Of a DNA stretch of 38,360 nt, positions 8,901 through 17,393 are shown piece after piece (within the stretch, counting starts at the first letter, position 1; every line of letters begins with the position of its first letter). The position numbers and the translations under genes were made by a program. Source of the stretch: Caldifarciminota bacterium. GTDB taxonomy: Bacteria; Hydrothermota; Tepidihabitantia; SM23-42; JAOAFX01. A model generated the notes under the pieces. It was not told where the DNA came from. It was given only the letters and a program-made list of their open reading frames with translations, and did no database searches. The stretch is taken from positions 1-38,360 of the forward strand of contig JAOAFX010000010.1 in the NCBI GenBank assembly GCA_026416055.1, written 5' to 3'.

Positions 8901-11427
8901 TTCACTCAATCCTGTTGATTCCACCGAAAAATTTGTGATTACCCCTGTGAATACCGAAACCCATACATATTATAAACCACCTTATCCCCTACCCATCGAC
9001 CCATTTACAGGGAAGACAATAAACGAAGGTGGAATAGAACTGGCATTGAATAACATAAAAGAAGGGCATACCTGTATTGCCTACCGCCAGATAGAAAATC
9101 CTGAAGATTACCGTGGATATGATACGCTTGTATTTTATTTCCGGACCATCCGCTCCAACCCCCGTATTGCCCTGCGCTTTGGTTCTGATTCCAATTACTA
9201 TGAGTACCAGACTGACTATGAAGAAGGAATCTTAGGATATAACAACTGGCGCAGATATCAAATCGTGATGGCCAATTTTCCTGAATTAAAGAAAAAGACC
9301 AAAGGTATAGGAAAGATTACTGAAGGAAATTATACAGTTTCGGGAAATCCTTCGCTCCAGAATAACAGGTTTTTTGAAATCAGAATTACCAATAAATTTA
9401 CAACACCACTCTCCGATACAATGTGGTTCAATGACATCAAATTATCATCACCTAAGAATGAAACCGGTAGAATAATGAGGTCGAGTGGCACGGTGAATAT
9501 TGCGGATCTCTCTAATATAACTTTCTCTTATTCAGAATCGAACGGCAAGTTCAAGAGACTATCTGAAGCCAAAGGCATTTCAGAATCAGGATCTGGAAAA
9601 AACTTTGGTGTCAATACCAGCCTGGCTCTGGACAAGATTTTGCCCAAGCACTGGAATTTCAGCATTCCCCTCGGTCTCAGCTATAACAAAAACATCCAGG
9701 AACCAAGATATTCTTCTTTCATCGCCAGAGATGTAGAACTTGACGATGTTAGCCGTCCACTTGAGATGTCAACGAGCACAACGAAAGGTTATAATATAAG
9801 TTTTTCCAAAACTGGCTCAAAAAACTGGTTAATAAAAAATACACTCGATAGATTGAGACTATCACACGACCGCGCGATTGCCACCTCATATACTGCACCA
9901 AAAGTTGATACAACTGATTTAAGAAATTATCGTGGTGAATACAGTATTAATCCATCACTATCAGTAAAGCTCTTGAAACAGACGTTGCACCTGATACCAC
10001 AGACATTATCCTTCACCACTTCCTATACCGACAATTTAGCGAAATCGTACGAAAGGGATAGTCTCGGCGAGCCTTATACAATAAGTCCAAATTATCCTCA
10101 ACATCGCAAAACGCTAACACCGAGTTTTTCGGCAAGTTATTCGCCACATCAAATCTTATCGACATCTTATTCTTTTGCCCAGACCAGGGATTCAGTGTCC
10201 GAAAAATGGCGTCTTGGAGAAGAGGTAAGCCGTAACCAGTCATTCAATAGCCGTGTATCGAAAGATTTGTTGATTATCAACCCATCTCTACAATTCAGCT
10301 CAAGTTATAATGAAGACCATCGGTTTGAATTGCGTCGTCCCTATGACAGAAGAGGGATCAACAATAGTTCCAATATCAGCATTTCCACGACCACCGATAT
10401 CAAAAAAATTGTCAGATTTTTTACCCGATTGCGCGATGAATCGAAGGATAGTCTACAGATTCCTGGCTCCCCATTGTGGGTTTTGAAACAGATTGAAACC
10501 TTCGTTAACTTAATCCAGAATCCGAGTATCAGTTTTTCCCGTACAAGGTCATCGGGTTATTTCACCCTCGTCCGTCCTGATTTGAAATATCAGTGGGGTT
10601 TCATTGATACAATTCCAACGGATGAACTGGATCCCGGTAGTTATGGCAGCCGTGGTCTTTCTGATAATTTCAATGTAAATTCCGGAATTAACTATGCAAT
10701 ACTAAACTTAACAGGAAGTTACACCCGACAGACGACCAGAAGCTTTGGCTACAGTGGAATCGAAAACAGAACAATAAGCAGATCTTATCCTAACGCGAGT
10801 TTAAGGATTTCAAGGGTTGAAAATCTACCCATTTTGAAAGATTATGCTTATACATCTTCGGTAAATATGAGTTTTAACCAGGACTTTCAGGAATTTTACC
10901 AGGTTCATCTCGATACCACACCCAGGTTGATTTCGGATAGCAAAACAATGTCATTCAATCCGCTCCTAGGCTGGCAGGTCAACTGGAAGCGGGGTATTAC
11001 TACAAATGCCAGTGTCAATTACCTGGAGACAAACGGCCATCAGTATTCTGACCTGTTTATCAATCCTTCAAAATCTACAAACTGGGGTGCTTCAATTTCT
11101 TTTGGCTACACATTCAGCGCGCCCAGGGGACTTGCAATTCCTCTACTCCAGGGGATAAAATTCTCATCTAATCTTACTACTAATTTAACATACAGTTATA
11201 ATCGCAACACAACTTATGCCGCATCTATAGAAAATCCAAATGAACTTGATACTGACAACCCAGTCGTTGACAACGAAAATAGTAACATAGATATCAGTCT
11301 GAGTTATAACTTCTCAACAAGCATAACCGGTGGTGCAACCCTTAACTACTCCCGTAATCAGGACCGTGTATTCAACAATAATTATCGTCGGGTCTCGTTA
11401 AACATATGGGCAAACATCAACTTCTGA
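5989..11427 (+). CDS. SprA/Sov-like giant outer-membrane beta-barrel protein (type IX secretion translocon family)
   Basis: 1812 aa; N-terminal GLFGTLEIPLPKGGFSDFMGETGKLDVGGYIKITLGG, HQGLFGLKSTAKLGPVDIVAIASREQTQ, NSRGEVYLDDFEAT, and a C-terminal half of alternating beta-strand repeats resemble SprA. Confidence 0.8.
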   Translation: MTAIILFLFNQFTMPYETKIFTTTDGKYIIYARFYQGEFICIDSVIHVDRYLAIGLKKKNQKLLLKELQSDLIKTGGYANKGLFGTLEIPLPKGGFSDFMGETGKLDVGGYIKITLGGTETFYSNLPQEQQRTALLPELKMEQEMAVNLDGEVGERMHVFIDHNSTRVDETQNKIRVTYKGKEDEILQELEGGDTQLSIPGTSYTGDIPSHQGLFGLKSTAKLGPVDIVAIASREQTQFTEQEITGGTESVPDTNWSKDYAKRQFFWLGTNDSIIELRVYIDDGNNMNNNTGITRYAYAYLDLNDDNIPDDTTEKEEGYFTLKYEGTDKDYQFFGRRVNIIELKTGLYHTVEALGVYYRKIGSDGQEDTVGFVGSDTLRLKLICPRTFRQTSLTWRYYELKNYYQITSPGGQIDTLKIFHNVANGIDEETYQGRTILSILGLDNDNDNKVDPYGGYGGGGFDFNRGLLIFPDPMPFVNNELPEPDSEIYTDPFYSIARGKYYIYTKSVQVKKTFNLPFNTKRVKVFLNDVLLDSTQYTVDYEAGKLEFLRPISATDRIRIQAEYSTLFSAAQKNLVGLRASSKIFGQGNVGSSFFYRTESYQVAPYEHIRLNEEPHSRLVWEADFSIPGKIPYLTEFIDNLPLIQTEAESKFNINFEGAYSFSNLNSRGEVYLDDFEATTISHSAVLTKSYWHPCSRPLTKDIQNFARKRIIWYNPSGNNVFRMEDIYNNPTDPKGIAEVLQIQFFPENVQSFAGLTQYLTSKNLDECENIELIVKGTGGMIHIDVAEEISEDQLRRNKSGEIVGVGTFEDEDNNPRNFSWDAINEDRGLDNVAGRDGENIPGDDGNDDYVENDYSGGGVNGTELNRIWDTEDIDRNGIFNLSNNIYYSFSIHLDSTRFLVEGGLKNDWKMFRIPLKDSLAQDTTFGVPNWKNIKFVRIWFDNFTTPQTIYLHKLNFAGSRWKNKGIISGDSLNPVDSTEKFVITPVNTETHTYYKPPYPLPIDPFTGKTINEGGIELALNNIKEGHTCIAYRQIENPEDYRGYDTLVFYFRTIRSNPRIALRFGSDSNYYEYQTDYEEGILGYNNWRRYQIVMANFPELKKKTKGIGKITEGNYTVSGNPSLQNNRFFEIRITNKFTTPLSDTMWFNDIKLSSPKNETGRIMRSSGTVNIADLSNITFSYSESNGKFKRLSEAKGISESGSGKNFGVNTSLALDKILPKHWNFSIPLGLSYNKNIQEPRYSSFIARDVELDDVSRPLEMSTSTTKGYNISFSKTGSKNWLIKNTLDRLRLSHDRAIATSYTAPKVDTTDLRNYRGEYSINPSLSVKLLKQTLHLIPQTLSFTTSYTDNLAKSYERDSLGEPYTISPNYPQHRKTLTPSFSASYSPHQILSTSYSFAQTRDSVSEKWRLGEEVSRNQSFNSRVSKDLLIINPSLQFSSSYNEDHRFELRRPYDRRGINNSSNISISTTTDIKKIVRFFTRLRDESKDSLQIPGSPLWVLKQIETFVNLIQNPSISFSRTRSSGYFTLVRPDLKYQWGFIDTIPTDELDPGSYGSRGLSDNFNVNSGINYAILNLTGSYTRQTTRSFGYSGIENRTISRSYPNASLRISRVENLPILKDYAYTSSVNMSFNQDFQEFYQVHLDTTPRLISDSKTMSFNPLLGWQVNWKRGITTNASVNYLETNGHQYSDLFINPSKSTNWGASISFGYTFSAPRGLAIPLLQGIKFSSNLTTNLTYSYNRNTTYAASIENPNELDTDNPVVDNENSNIDISLSYNFSTSITGGATLNYSRNQDRVFNNNYRRVSLNIWANINF

Positions 11428-12197
11428 AGTATTGTTTGATATTATCCTTCCTTTTCACCTGTCTGAATGCAAAAGAACCATATGATTATTTAGTGGAATT
11501 CAGTAAATTCGGCTGCCGGGCAATAGGGACTGACGGACACCGGAATGCATTAAAATACATCATTAAGAATTTAAAAAATCCCGAGATAGATTCCTTTACT
11601 GTTGATGGTATCTGGCTTTATAATATCTATCAGAAATTTCCCTCGGGCGAACCCCTTATTGGAATTGGTGCCCACTGGGATTCAGACCGTAACTGTCCGG
11701 GTGTAAATGATGGTGGTTCCGGTGTAGCATTGCTTTTGAAACTTGCTGATACCCTTACAAAAAATCCATCTGATGCGAGTATTCATCTTTTATTCTTTGA
11801 TGGCGAAGATGTTGAGCGAGCAGAACTTTATGGCTCTACCCATTTTGCCAGCAAATGCCTTGATCGGTATTCTTTTATTATAATCATTGACATGGTGGGC
11901 GATAAAAATCTGCAAATTTATAAAGAAGGCCATTCTACAAAATTTTTCCCTGCCCTTACGGATTCAATATGGCAGATTGGTATGGAGATTGCACCACATA
12001 TTTTCATTCCTGTTGTAAAATATTATATTATTGATGACCACATACCCCTGATTAAATACGGATTAAGGGCAATCAATATCATTGACTTTGATTACCAATA
12101 CTGGGACACTGTCTTTGATACACTCGATAAATGCAGTAAGGAAAGTCTCGATATTATGTATAAATTCCTTCTGAAAATAGTCTACCGGGAATATTGA
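11406..12197 (+). CDS. M28-family glutaminyl-peptide cyclotransferase (glutaminyl cyclase)-like protein, secreted
   Basis: 263 aa; signal peptide; GAHWDSDRNCPGVNDGGSGVALLLKLA, LLFFDGEDVERAELYGSTHFA, IIDDHIPLIKYGLRAINIID...YWDT resemble QC-type M28 proteins. Confidence 0.8.
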   Translation: MGKHQLLKYCLILSFLFTCLNAKEPYDYLVEFSKFGCRAIGTDGHRNALKYIIKNLKNPEIDSFTVDGIWLYNIYQKFPSGEPLIGIGAHWDSDRNCPGVNDGGSGVALLLKLADTLTKNPSDASIHLLFFDGEDVERAELYGSTHFASKCLDRYSFIIIIDMVGDKNLQIYKEGHSTKFFPALTDSIWQIGMEIAPHIFIPVVKYYIIDDHIPLIKYGLRAINIIDFDYQYWDTVFDTLDKCSKESLDIMYKFLLKIVYREY

Positions 12198-12208
12198 TAG
12201 AGGATTCT

Positions 12209-12526
12209 ATGAGTCGGAAAGAATCGATTATACTAATTTTTTTAATCTTAATCTTTTCACTGATTAACATCTCCAATTATCTTGAGTCCAGGTCTAACAG
12301 TCGCTATTATCAACTAATCATCAAAGAAGAGGCAAAACAAATCTCTATAAATAGTGCAAGCCTTGAGGAAATTGAACTACTTCCTGGCATAGGACCTGCT
12401 TTAGCCCGCCGCATAATTGAATATCGTGAGAGAAATGGAGGATTTAAAGAAATTTCAGAAATCAAAAAAGTTAAGGGTATCGGCGAAAAATTGTTTGAAA
12501 AAATCAGGCCCTATATAAAACTGTAG
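12209..12526 (+). CDS. ComEA-like membrane-anchored helix-hairpin-helix protein
   Basis: N-terminal TM segment then ISINSASLEEIELLPGIGPALARRIIEYRERNGGFKEISEIKKVKGIGEKLFEKIRPYI; ATG at 12209 preceded by AGAGGAT is preferred over the TTG at 12194. Confidence 0.9.
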   Translation: MSRKESIILIFLILIFSLINISNYLESRSNSRYYQLIIKEEAKQISINSASLEEIELLPGIGPALARRIIEYRERNGGFKEISEIKKVKGIGEKLFEKIRPYIKL

Positions 12527-12574
12527 GAAAGGTGTTGAATTATTGACAATTAAATTTATTTACTGATATCAAAA

Positions 12575-13507
12575 ATGAATAGAAGAATTGATAAAATTGC
12601 TTACCTTTTCCTCTTTCCAGCATTGATTGTAATTATAATCTTTAGATTCTATCCCATCGTACAGGCAATTGGAATGAGTCTCTATAACTGGTCAATAGCC
12701 GGACCTTTGAAATTTATTGGCTTTAAGAATTATTACCGGCTTTTTATCGACCCTAAATTTTACCAGTCACTTCTCAACACTTTCTGGTATCTTCTTGGTG
12801 TAGTTCCTGCAACAGTTGCCATTTCTATCTTTATTGCCTATCTTTTAAACCAGAAGATTAAGGGACAGGGTATATATCGGACAATCTATTTTTTACCTGT
12901 CGTCACCTCCATCGTTGCAATCAGTGTAGTATGGAAATGGATATTCAATCCGGACAGGGGGATACTAAACGCTGTGTTCCATCTTGCAGGATTAAAAGGA
13001 CTGAAATGGTTGAATGATTCAAGGGGAATTTTTGAGTTGTTATTCAATGCTGAACTGTCTGGATTCCTTGCCGGTCCTTCGATTGCACTTATAAGCTTGA
13101 TGATAATGACTATCTGGCACAATCTCGGTTACTGCATAGTGATCTGTCTTGCTGGACTTCAGAACATCCCTTCCCATTATTACGAGGCGGCAAGGATTGA
13201 TGGTGCCCAAAGATGGCAACTATTCTGGAAGATAACCATTCCACTTCTCTCACCGACTATATTCTACCTTCTGATAACCCAGTCCATAATTGCGTTTAAC
13301 ACCTTTACACCTGTATATGTCATGACCCAGCCTCCAGGCGGACCCCTTGGGACAACAAGCCTCGTTGTCTATTATCTGTATGAGCAGGCATTCCGGCTCT
13401 GGAATCTCGGCTATGCAAACGCCATTGCCTTTGTTGTGTTTATCATAATCTTCAGCCTGACAAAAATTCAGCAAAGATTTCTCGAGCAAAGGGTTCATTA
13501 TGAGTAG
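12575..13507 (+). CDS. ABC sugar transporter permease (MalF/UgpA type)
   Basis: 310 aa with multiple TM segments; EAARIDGAQRWQLFWKITIPLLSPTIFY matches the EAA loop. Confidence 0.93.
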   Translation: MNRRIDKIAYLFLFPALIVIIIFRFYPIVQAIGMSLYNWSIAGPLKFIGFKNYYRLFIDPKFYQSLLNTFWYLLGVVPATVAISIFIAYLLNQKIKGQGIYRTIYFLPVVTSIVAISVVWKWIFNPDRGILNAVFHLAGLKGLKWLNDSRGIFELLFNAELSGFLAGPSIALISLMIMTIWHNLGYCIVICLAGLQNIPSHYYEAARIDGAQRWQLFWKITIPLLSPTIFYLLITQSIIAFNTFTPVYVMTQPPGGPLGTTSLVVYYLYEQAFRLWNLGYANAIAFVVFIIIFSLTKIQQRFLEQRVHYE

Positions 13508-14309
13508 AAAGTTCATCCACATGATTTTACTTATGGGTGCTCTGATAATGGTTTTACCATTTTTCTGGATGGTTTCTACTTCATTAAAAACCCTTGATGA
13601 ATCACTCCAGTTTCCACCCACCCTCTTTCCCAAGAAGATAGTATTTAATAATTTTTTAGAGGCATTTAAAGAAGTCAACTTCACGCGCTATTTTATCAAT
13701 ACTTTAATCATGACCACAGGTTCGGTCTTGCTTGTCTACCTCACATCTGTCCTTTCTGCATATGCATTCGCAAGGTTAAGATTTCCAGGACGGGAACTAT
13801 TTTTCACATTATTCCTTGCCATGATGATGATACCGATGCCTGTCTATCTCGCTCCTTCCTATGTAATATTGAGTAAATTTAAATTCATAGATACCTACTG
13901 GGCACTGATAATCCCATGGGGCGTCAACATTTTCGCCATCTTCCTTTTAAGACAGCATTTTAAATCTTTACCGCAGGAACTCTTCGATGCTGCAAAAATA
14001 GATGGCTTGAATCATCTCCAGATTATAAGATATATCGTCCTGCCCCTTTCCCGGCCGGTGATTGTCACCATCGGCATATTTGAAATCATTACTAACTGGA
14101 ATTCATTCCTCTGGCCTCTGATCGTTACCCACTCCGATTCAATGCGAACAATTCAGACCGGGCTCGCCTATTTTGCACAGGCAGAAGCCACCAATTACCC
14201 ACTTTTGTGTGCGGCATCCACCTTCACAACCCTCCCTTTAATAATCCTTTACTTCTTCGTCCAGCGTGAAATCATGGAGTCATTTGCCCGCAGTGGGCTC
14301 AAGGAATGA
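13500..14309 (+). CDS. ABC sugar transporter permease (MalG/UgpE type)
   Basis: 269 aa; ELFDAAKIDGLNHLQIIRYIVLPLSRPVIVT EAA loop; overlaps the preceding permease gene. Confidence 0.93.
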   Translation: MSRKFIHMILLMGALIMVLPFFWMVSTSLKTLDESLQFPPTLFPKKIVFNNFLEAFKEVNFTRYFINTLIMTTGSVLLVYLTSVLSAYAFARLRFPGRELFFTLFLAMMMIPMPVYLAPSYVILSKFKFIDTYWALIIPWGVNIFAIFLLRQHFKSLPQELFDAAKIDGLNHLQIIRYIVLPLSRPVIVTIGIFEIITNWNSFLWPLIVTHSDSMRTIQTGLAYFAQAEATNYPLLCAASTFTTLPLIILYFFVQREIMESFARSGLKE

Positions 14310-14334
14310 TGGCCTTTTTTCAAAAGTGAAACCT

Positions 14335-14547
14335 ATGAAAGTTATAGAAGAAAAAGATGTGAAATGGCACTCAGGGAAAGATAATAAAACATATCCAAGG
14401 TGCGTAAAGGTGGATGGTGTCTGGCGTGAAGTATTCTCTTTTGAAAAAAAGATTTTTGAAGAATTTCCAACCCGGAAAAGATATATTATATTTCTGTGCC
14501 ATATCGGTGATAATGAAATTGTAAAAGTAAAATGTATTGAATATTGA
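14335..14547 (+). CDS. Small hypothetical protein
   Basis: MKVIEEKDVKWHSGKDNKTYPRCVKVDGVWREVFSFEKKIFEEFPTRKRYIIFLCHIGDNEIVKVKCIEY (70 aa); follows the ABC permeases on the same strand. Confidence 0.6.
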   Translation: MKVIEEKDVKWHSGKDNKTYPRCVKVDGVWREVFSFEKKIFEEFPTRKRYIIFLCHIGDNEIVKVKCIEY

Positions 14548-14571
14548 CTTATGGAAGATTTTAGTTATAAT
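14544..14571 (+). promoter_or_regulatory. sigma70-like promoter of tRNA-Val (TTGACT-N16-TATAAT)
   Basis: TTGACT 14544-14549, 16 nt, TATAAT 14566-14571, 19 nt before the tRNA. Confidence 0.8.
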
Positions 14572-14590
14572 AAAAACCGTTATGGAAAAT

Positions 14591-14666
14591 GGGCGGTTAG
14601 CTCAGTCCTGGTTAGAGCGTCTGCTTGACATGCAGGAGGTCACCCGTTCAAGTCGGGTACCGCCCA
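14591..14666 (+). tRNA. tRNA-Val (GAC)
   Basis: Acceptor GGGCGGT/ACCGCCC, anticodon arm TCTGC-TTGACAT-GCAGG, T-loop TTCAAGT, discriminator A; no encoded CCA. Confidence 0.96.
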
Positions 14667-14801
14667 TCCCTGGATTGAGTTCAAGAAGCCCGGTACCAGA
14701 ATTCCAGACAATTTCGACCCAGAAGTCTTCGAGTAAGTATTTGTCCAGAATAAAACCGAATGGGATTCTGGCACAGGCAAAGATAAGGAAGGGTTAGATC
14801 G

Positions 14802-15503
14802 ATGGAAGAGGTCCTGGAAAGGCTGGCAAGGATAAAGGACCTTTCAGAGGAAATAAAAAAGAATGAAGTTATTTTAAAAAACATCCCTGAAACAATAGAC
14901 AGGTTAAAAAAGGAAATAGATCAAAAAAACAGGCAAGTTAATCAGATGAAAAATAGACTCATAGAAATAAAAAAATTGTATAAACTGAAAGAGGGTGACA
15001 TCGCCGATAATGAAAACAAAATAAATAAGTTAAACCAGCAAATCCATGCAGTGAAGACGAACGAAGAATACCGGGCAATTTTGAAGGAAATTGAATTTCT
15101 AAAAAATGCCCGTACCGCGATAGAAGATGAGATGATCAGCCTCCTTGAAGAAGAAGAGACCCTTAAACAATCGTTAGGCAATCTTGAAAGAGAAATTAAA
15201 GAATTCGTTGAACAAAAAAACAAGGAAATCCAGGATCTTGAACGACAAAAAGAACAAATCGCTCAAACCCAAGAAAAAAATAAATTTATCTTCCAGGATG
15301 AAATAAAAAAATTGCCTGAGGAAGTGAGGAAAATATATGAAAGGATTATAGCCGCAAGAGAAAGGGCAATCTGTGTTGTATCTGACGATGGGATATGCAC
15401 TGGTTGTTTTACAAATGTCACACCCCAGACACTCAATGAATTAAGAAAAAAAGACAGACTGGTCCTCTGTGATTCCTGCGGCAGAATTTTAATTTATGGT
15501 TGA
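14802..15503 (+). CDS. Coiled-coil C4 zinc-ribbon protein (CT398-like family)
   Basis: 233 aa; long coiled coil then CTGCFTNVTPQTLNELRKKDRLVLCDSCGRILI. Confidence 0.9.
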   Translation: MEEVLERLARIKDLSEEIKKNEVILKNIPETIDRLKKEIDQKNRQVNQMKNRLIEIKKLYKLKEGDIADNENKINKLNQQIHAVKTNEEYRAILKEIEFLKNARTAIEDEMISLLEEEETLKQSLGNLEREIKEFVEQKNKEIQDLERQKEQIAQTQEKNKFIFQDEIKKLPEEVRKIYERIIAARERAICVVSDDGICTGCFTNVTPQTLNELRKKDRLVLCDSCGRILIYG

Positions 15504-15927
15504 TGAAAATGTCGTCGTCTATATTGATGGTGCGTCCTGTGGTAATCCCGGACCTGCAGCCGTCGGCTTTGTGGTATACACAAAAGATAATCTGAAAGAA
15601 CCACTTGTCCGCTTTTCCCGCTATATAGGGGTCACAACCAACAATGTTGCTGAATACGAAGCACTCATCTCAGCCTTGAAATGGCTTCTTAAAAATCAAA
15701 TCCTGAAAGCTGAAATATATACTGACTCTGAACTCATCTATAAACAATTATGCGGCATATACCATTTAAAAACCGAGCATATAAAACAACTTGCAGAGCG
15801 TGCGCGAAGACTCCTCAATAGATTCAAAGAGGCAGATTTAAAGGTCATCAGCCGTGAAAACAATCGGGAGGCAAATAAACTGGCACAGGAGATAGTCCGA
15901 AAATACAAAAAACTGAAGCATGTTTAA
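15496..15927 (+). CDS. RNase HI-like ribonuclease H
   Basis: 143 aa; VYIDGASCGNPGPAAVGFV, NNVAEYEALISAL, IYTDSELIYKQL, NREANKLA. Confidence 0.93.
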   Translation: MVDENVVVYIDGASCGNPGPAAVGFVVYTKDNLKEPLVRFSRYIGVTTNNVAEYEALISALKWLLKNQILKAEIYTDSELIYKQLCGIYHLKTEHIKQLAERARRLLNRFKEADLKVISRENNREANKLAQEIVRKYKKLKHV

Positions 15928-17269
15928 AAAGAAAGAAATAAATCCAGGAAGGCTGATTATACTGGGGTATGTCGCCATTGCCCTTGCTGGCACGATCCTG
16001 CTATCTTTGCCTTTTTCGACTACAAGTGGAATATCTATTATAGATGCCTTATTTACATCAACATCGGCGCTGTGTGTCACCGGCTTGACTGTAAAAAATA
16101 CCGCAACCGATTTTACATTCTGGGGAAAATTTATAATACTTTTGCTGATCCAGATTGGCGGTCTTGGTTACATGACACTCTCCACTGCCTTCTTTTTCTT
16201 TCTCGGTAAAAAAATTTCATTGCGTGACCGCATGTTATTCAAGGAATCAATAAATGTTTTAAGTTATGAAAACCTAATGCGTTTTGCCTGGAGAGTCTTA
16301 CGGATAACATTAATCGTAGAACTGATCGGAGCCCTGCTTTTTTATCTTTGTTTCATCCAGAGATTCAATCCAGTTATGGCGGCAGGCCATGCAATTTTCC
16401 ACTCAATATCGGCATTCTGCAATGCCGGTTTTTCTACTTTTTCAGAGAATCTATCGCTGTTTCACAACTCGTGGGTTGTTCCTCTGGCTGGAGCGCTGCT
16501 CATTATCACTGGTGGTATCGGATTCCTTGTGGTCTCGGATATATACTATGTAATAATCAAAAAAGAGAAAAAAGATTTTACCTTACACACCAAAATTGTT
16601 TTAAAAACAACACTGATTCTTTTAATTATCGGAACCGCATTTATATTTCTGTATGAAGGTAATAAAAGCCTTGTTCAATACCCACTACATTTAAAATTGA
16701 TCCACTCATTTTTTCATGCAGTAACACCAAGGACTGCTGGCTTCAATACCGTAAACATCGCCATGTTTTCACCTGTCACATTACTTTTAATACTCTTATT
16801 TATGTTCATCGGCGCCTCGCCCGGTGGCACAGGAGGTGGAGTGAAGACAACCACTTTTGCCCTCATTACAGTATGGGTTAAAGAATTATTATTGGGAAGG
16901 TATAAAAATGGTATCTCATTAATGAAAAAAAGAATTCCCGCAGAACAGGCAATGCGTTCATTCCTTCTCATATTCCTGTCCATATTTTTTATCCTGATCA
17001 CTATTTTCCTGATTCTCATGTTCAGTCCAGCCCATCCATTTAAATTAATTTTTGAAGTATTTTCAGCTTTCGGTACAGTGGGTCTCTCACTCGGCTCTGC
17101 TATGAACCCAAGCTGCAGTTATGCATGCGAACTTTCAACAGTGGGTAAACTCCTGATAATCATTTTGATGTTGGTGGGCAGGATAGGGACACTCACTATT
17201 GGTAGTGCTATAGTCCGACCACATGAAGTAGATTATTCATACCCTGAAGAACATATCGCGATAGGTTGA
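15920..17269 (+). CDS. TrkH/KtrB-type potassium uptake channel
   Basis: 449 aa; TSTSALCVTGLTV, FHSISAFCNAGFSTF, VTPRTAGFNTV, SAFGTVGLSLG selectivity-filter repeats. Confidence 0.96.
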   Translation: MFKKKEINPGRLIILGYVAIALAGTILLSLPFSTTSGISIIDALFTSTSALCVTGLTVKNTATDFTFWGKFIILLLIQIGGLGYMTLSTAFFFFLGKKISLRDRMLFKESINVLSYENLMRFAWRVLRITLIVELIGALLFYLCFIQRFNPVMAAGHAIFHSISAFCNAGFSTFSENLSLFHNSWVVPLAGALLIITGGIGFLVVSDIYYVIIKKEKKDFTLHTKIVLKTTLILLIIGTAFIFLYEGNKSLVQYPLHLKLIHSFFHAVTPRTAGFNTVNIAMFSPVTLLLILLFMFIGASPGGTGGGVKTTTFALITVWVKELLLGRYKNGISLMKKRIPAEQAMRSFLLIFLSIFFILITIFLILMFSPAHPFKLIFEVFSAFGTVGLSLGSAMNPSCSYACELSTVGKLLIIILMLVGRIGTLTIGSAIVRPHEVDYSYPEEHIAIG

Positions 17270-17293
17270 CATTTCCCTAAAAATGTATATAAT
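17266..17293 (+). promoter_or_regulatory. sigma70-like promoter (TTGACA-N16-TATAAT) between trkH and trkA
   Basis: TTGACA 17266-17271 overlaps the trkH stop codon; 16 nt; TATAAT 17288-17293. Confidence 0.78.
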
Positions 17294-17393
17294 TAAGGCA
17301 TGTTCTGGCAACCAGAAGATTCAAACGGGGTTTATTTTTTATTGAGTTCTGCCCCGACAAATTTACTGTTTACTCATCTTAAATGATAAATCT

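Noticed and set aside
12543-12575. TTGACA-N16-GATATC upstream of the first ABC permease
   Set aside because: The -10 matches only 3 of 6 positions and lies 4 nt from the ATG; too weak to list as a promoter.
14667-14733. Protein-like reading HPWIEFKKPGTRIPDNFDPEVFE* after tRNA-Val
   Set aside because: No start codon; frame opens only inside the tRNA. Could be a gene-end remnant but too short to support.
14537-14797. 86-aa ORF spanning tRNA-Val
   Set aside because: Runs straight through a well-supported tRNA gene; chance ORF.
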